64,000 bases of DNA from Streptomyces pseudovenezuelae (GTDB lineage: Bacteria; Actinomycetota; Actinomycetes; Streptomycetales; Streptomycetaceae): contig NZ_JARXVH010000002.1 in the NCBI RefSeq assembly GCF_029892565.1, positions 412,501 to 476,500 of the forward strand, in the 5' to 3' direction. Positions 62,912 to 64,000 of this stretch are shown piece after piece. Within the stretch, counting starts at the first letter, position 1, and every line of letters starts with the position of its first letter. The notes under the pieces were generated by a model, which saw only the letters and a list, made by a program, of their open reading frames with translations, had not been told where the DNA came from and made no database searches. Position numbers and translations under genes: made by a program.

Positions 62912-64000
62912 CCCACCCTCCCGCGCTGAAGATGGCGGACGCCGTCGCCGACCTCCTGGCCGCCCCCGCCACAGCCCCATTGAGTCTCCGCACGACCACG
63001 GCCGAACGGCAGCAACTCGCTTACGGGCCGCTGGGAATCGCGCTGTTGCACATTGAACGGGCCGCGCGGGGCATCGGACCGTGGCAACGCGCCCACGACT
63101 GGCTCACCGCCGCTACTCGGCAACCGTTCACCAGCGGCCCGGACAGCCACCCGTTCTACGGCGCCCCCGCCCTCGCCCACACCGTGGCCTGCGCGGCCGA
63201 CCACCTCCCCGGTACCTACCAGCGCGCACTGGACACCCTCGACGCGCAGATCGCCAGCGACATCCGCACACGCCTTGACGCCGCGCACCGCCGCATCGAC
63301 GCCGGCCGCCTGCCGCACCTGGCGGAGTTCGACGCGATCCGTGGACTCACCGGCTACGGGGCCTACCTGCTGCGCCGGGACCCGTCCAGCGCCGACCTGC
63401 ACGCGGTGCTCGGCTACTGCGTACGTCTCACCGAACCGCTCAGCTCCGGCGGCGAGTCTCTGCCGGGCTGGTGGACGGCCAGCGGGCCATCCGGCCGACT
63501 GGACGAGCGGTTTCCCGGCGGGCACGCCAACAGCGGTCTCGCGCACGGAATCAGCGGGGTGCTCGCGCTGCTGGCGCTCGCCGTCCGATACGGTGCCGCG
63601 CCCGCCGGACACCACCACGCCATGCGCACCATCCTGGCGTGGCTGGACCGCTGGCAGGAGAAGACCGACCTCGGCGTCGCCTGGCCGTACTGGGTCACGC
63701 GCGCCGAACTCGCGGACGGGCACCTCATCCCGTCGGTGCCGCGCCGCCCGTCATGGTGCTACGGCACCGCCGGCCTCGCCCGCGCCCAGCAGCTCGCTGC
63801 CTTGGTCCTCGGTGACTCCACCCGCCAAGTCGAGGCGGAGCGCGCGCTCGTGGCAGCCCTCACCGAGCGCACACAGCTCGCGGCCACCACCGACAACGGC
63901 CTGTGCCACGGCTTCGCCGGTCTCGCCCACATCGCCGCCCGCACCAGCACGGACGCGTACCCCACGACCGCCGGTCAGCTCCAGTCGACGATCCCGGCAC
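62908..64000 (+). CDS. fxlC: LanC lanthionine cyclase (5' part, runs off window)
   Basis: At least 364 aa from GTG 62908; the window end cuts it. Zinc ligands are present: Cys in SWCYGTAGL, and Cys-His in GLCHGFAGL; earlier GGHANSGLAHGISGVLALLA is the LanC core. It forms the thioether rings. Coupled to LanB by a GTGA overlap. Confidence 0.92.
   Translation, partial: MTHPPALKMADAVADLLAAPATAPLSLRTTTAERQQLAYGPLGIALLHIERAARGIGPWQRAHDWLTAATRQPFTSGPDSHPFYGAPALAHTVACAADHLPGTYQRALDTLDAQIASDIRTRLDAAHRRIDAGRLPHLAEFDAIRGLTGYGAYLLRRDPSSADLHAVLGYCVRLTEPLSSGGESLPGWWTASGPSGRLDERFPGGHANSGLAHGISGVLALLALAVRYGAAPAGHHHAMRTILAWLDRWQEKTDLGVAWPYWVTRAELADGHLIPSVPRRPSWCYGTAGLARAQQLAALVLGDSTRQVEAERALVAALTERTQLAATTDNGLCHGFAGLAHIAARTSTDAYPTTAGQLQSTIPA

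Overview
This is a high-GC actinobacterial chromosome segment, almost certainly Streptomyces. The codon bias is strongly G/C at third positions, GTG and TTG starts with purine-rich ribosome-binding sites are common, and several gene families are typical of Streptomyces (DUF6233, XRE regulator paired with an ATP-binding protein, FxLD lanthipeptide). All calls come from reading the sequence; no database search was run.

Layout. (1) 0-13.5 kb, chromosomal backbone: a GbsR/MarR-like regulator carrying an IS5-type transposase domain lies divergent to a tightly coupled peptide ABC-transporter operon (lipoprotein, M14 carboxypeptidase, two permeases, two ATPases, a PaiB-like protein, a YtcJ-like amidohydrolase). 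An HD-domain protein, a cyclophilin, a SnoaL-like protein and an MFS exporter follow. (2) 13.5 to about 46 kb, an integrated phage-like element. It begins with the 3' half of a tRNA(CAT), repeats and a palindrome, and a tyrosine integrase. Next come a truncated large serine recombinase, regulators, three ParB-domain proteins (one fused to a methyltransferase), an adenine-type methyltransferase, an IS5-like remnant and a GntR regulator. The head-packaging module follows: small and large terminase, portal, scaffold, decoration protein, major capsid and minor head protein. I see no tail, tape-measure or lysis genes. Inserted in the head module are a GHKL ATPase/PD-(D/E)xK nuclease and a reverse-strand PRC-barrel plus pentapeptide-repeat membrane gene pair. 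The right part holds a MerR-like protein, a DUF6233 gene divergent from a degenerate Y-family polymerase over a LexA-like box, a RelE-like protein, a repeat/DnaA-box region and a HEPN-motif protein. The right boundary is unclear; a tRNA-like fragment and strong terminator lie at 45.7-45.8 kb.

(3) 46-59.3 kb, mixed backbone: secreted HNH nuclease, 2H phosphoesterase, XRE/TPR regulator divergent from an ATP-binding protein, an amino-acid permease coupled to a glutamine-synthetase-like amine ligase, and a five-gene overlapping operon (zincin, small ORF, CPBP-like membrane protein, small ORF, degenerate Nudix). (4) 59.6-64 kb: start of an FxLD class I lanthipeptide cluster (precursor, LanB dehydratase, LanC cyclase cut by the window end).

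The most unusual content is the tail-less, capsid-encoding element, which could be a decayed prophage or a capsid-forming satellite, and the GHKL-nuclease cargo inside its packaging operon.
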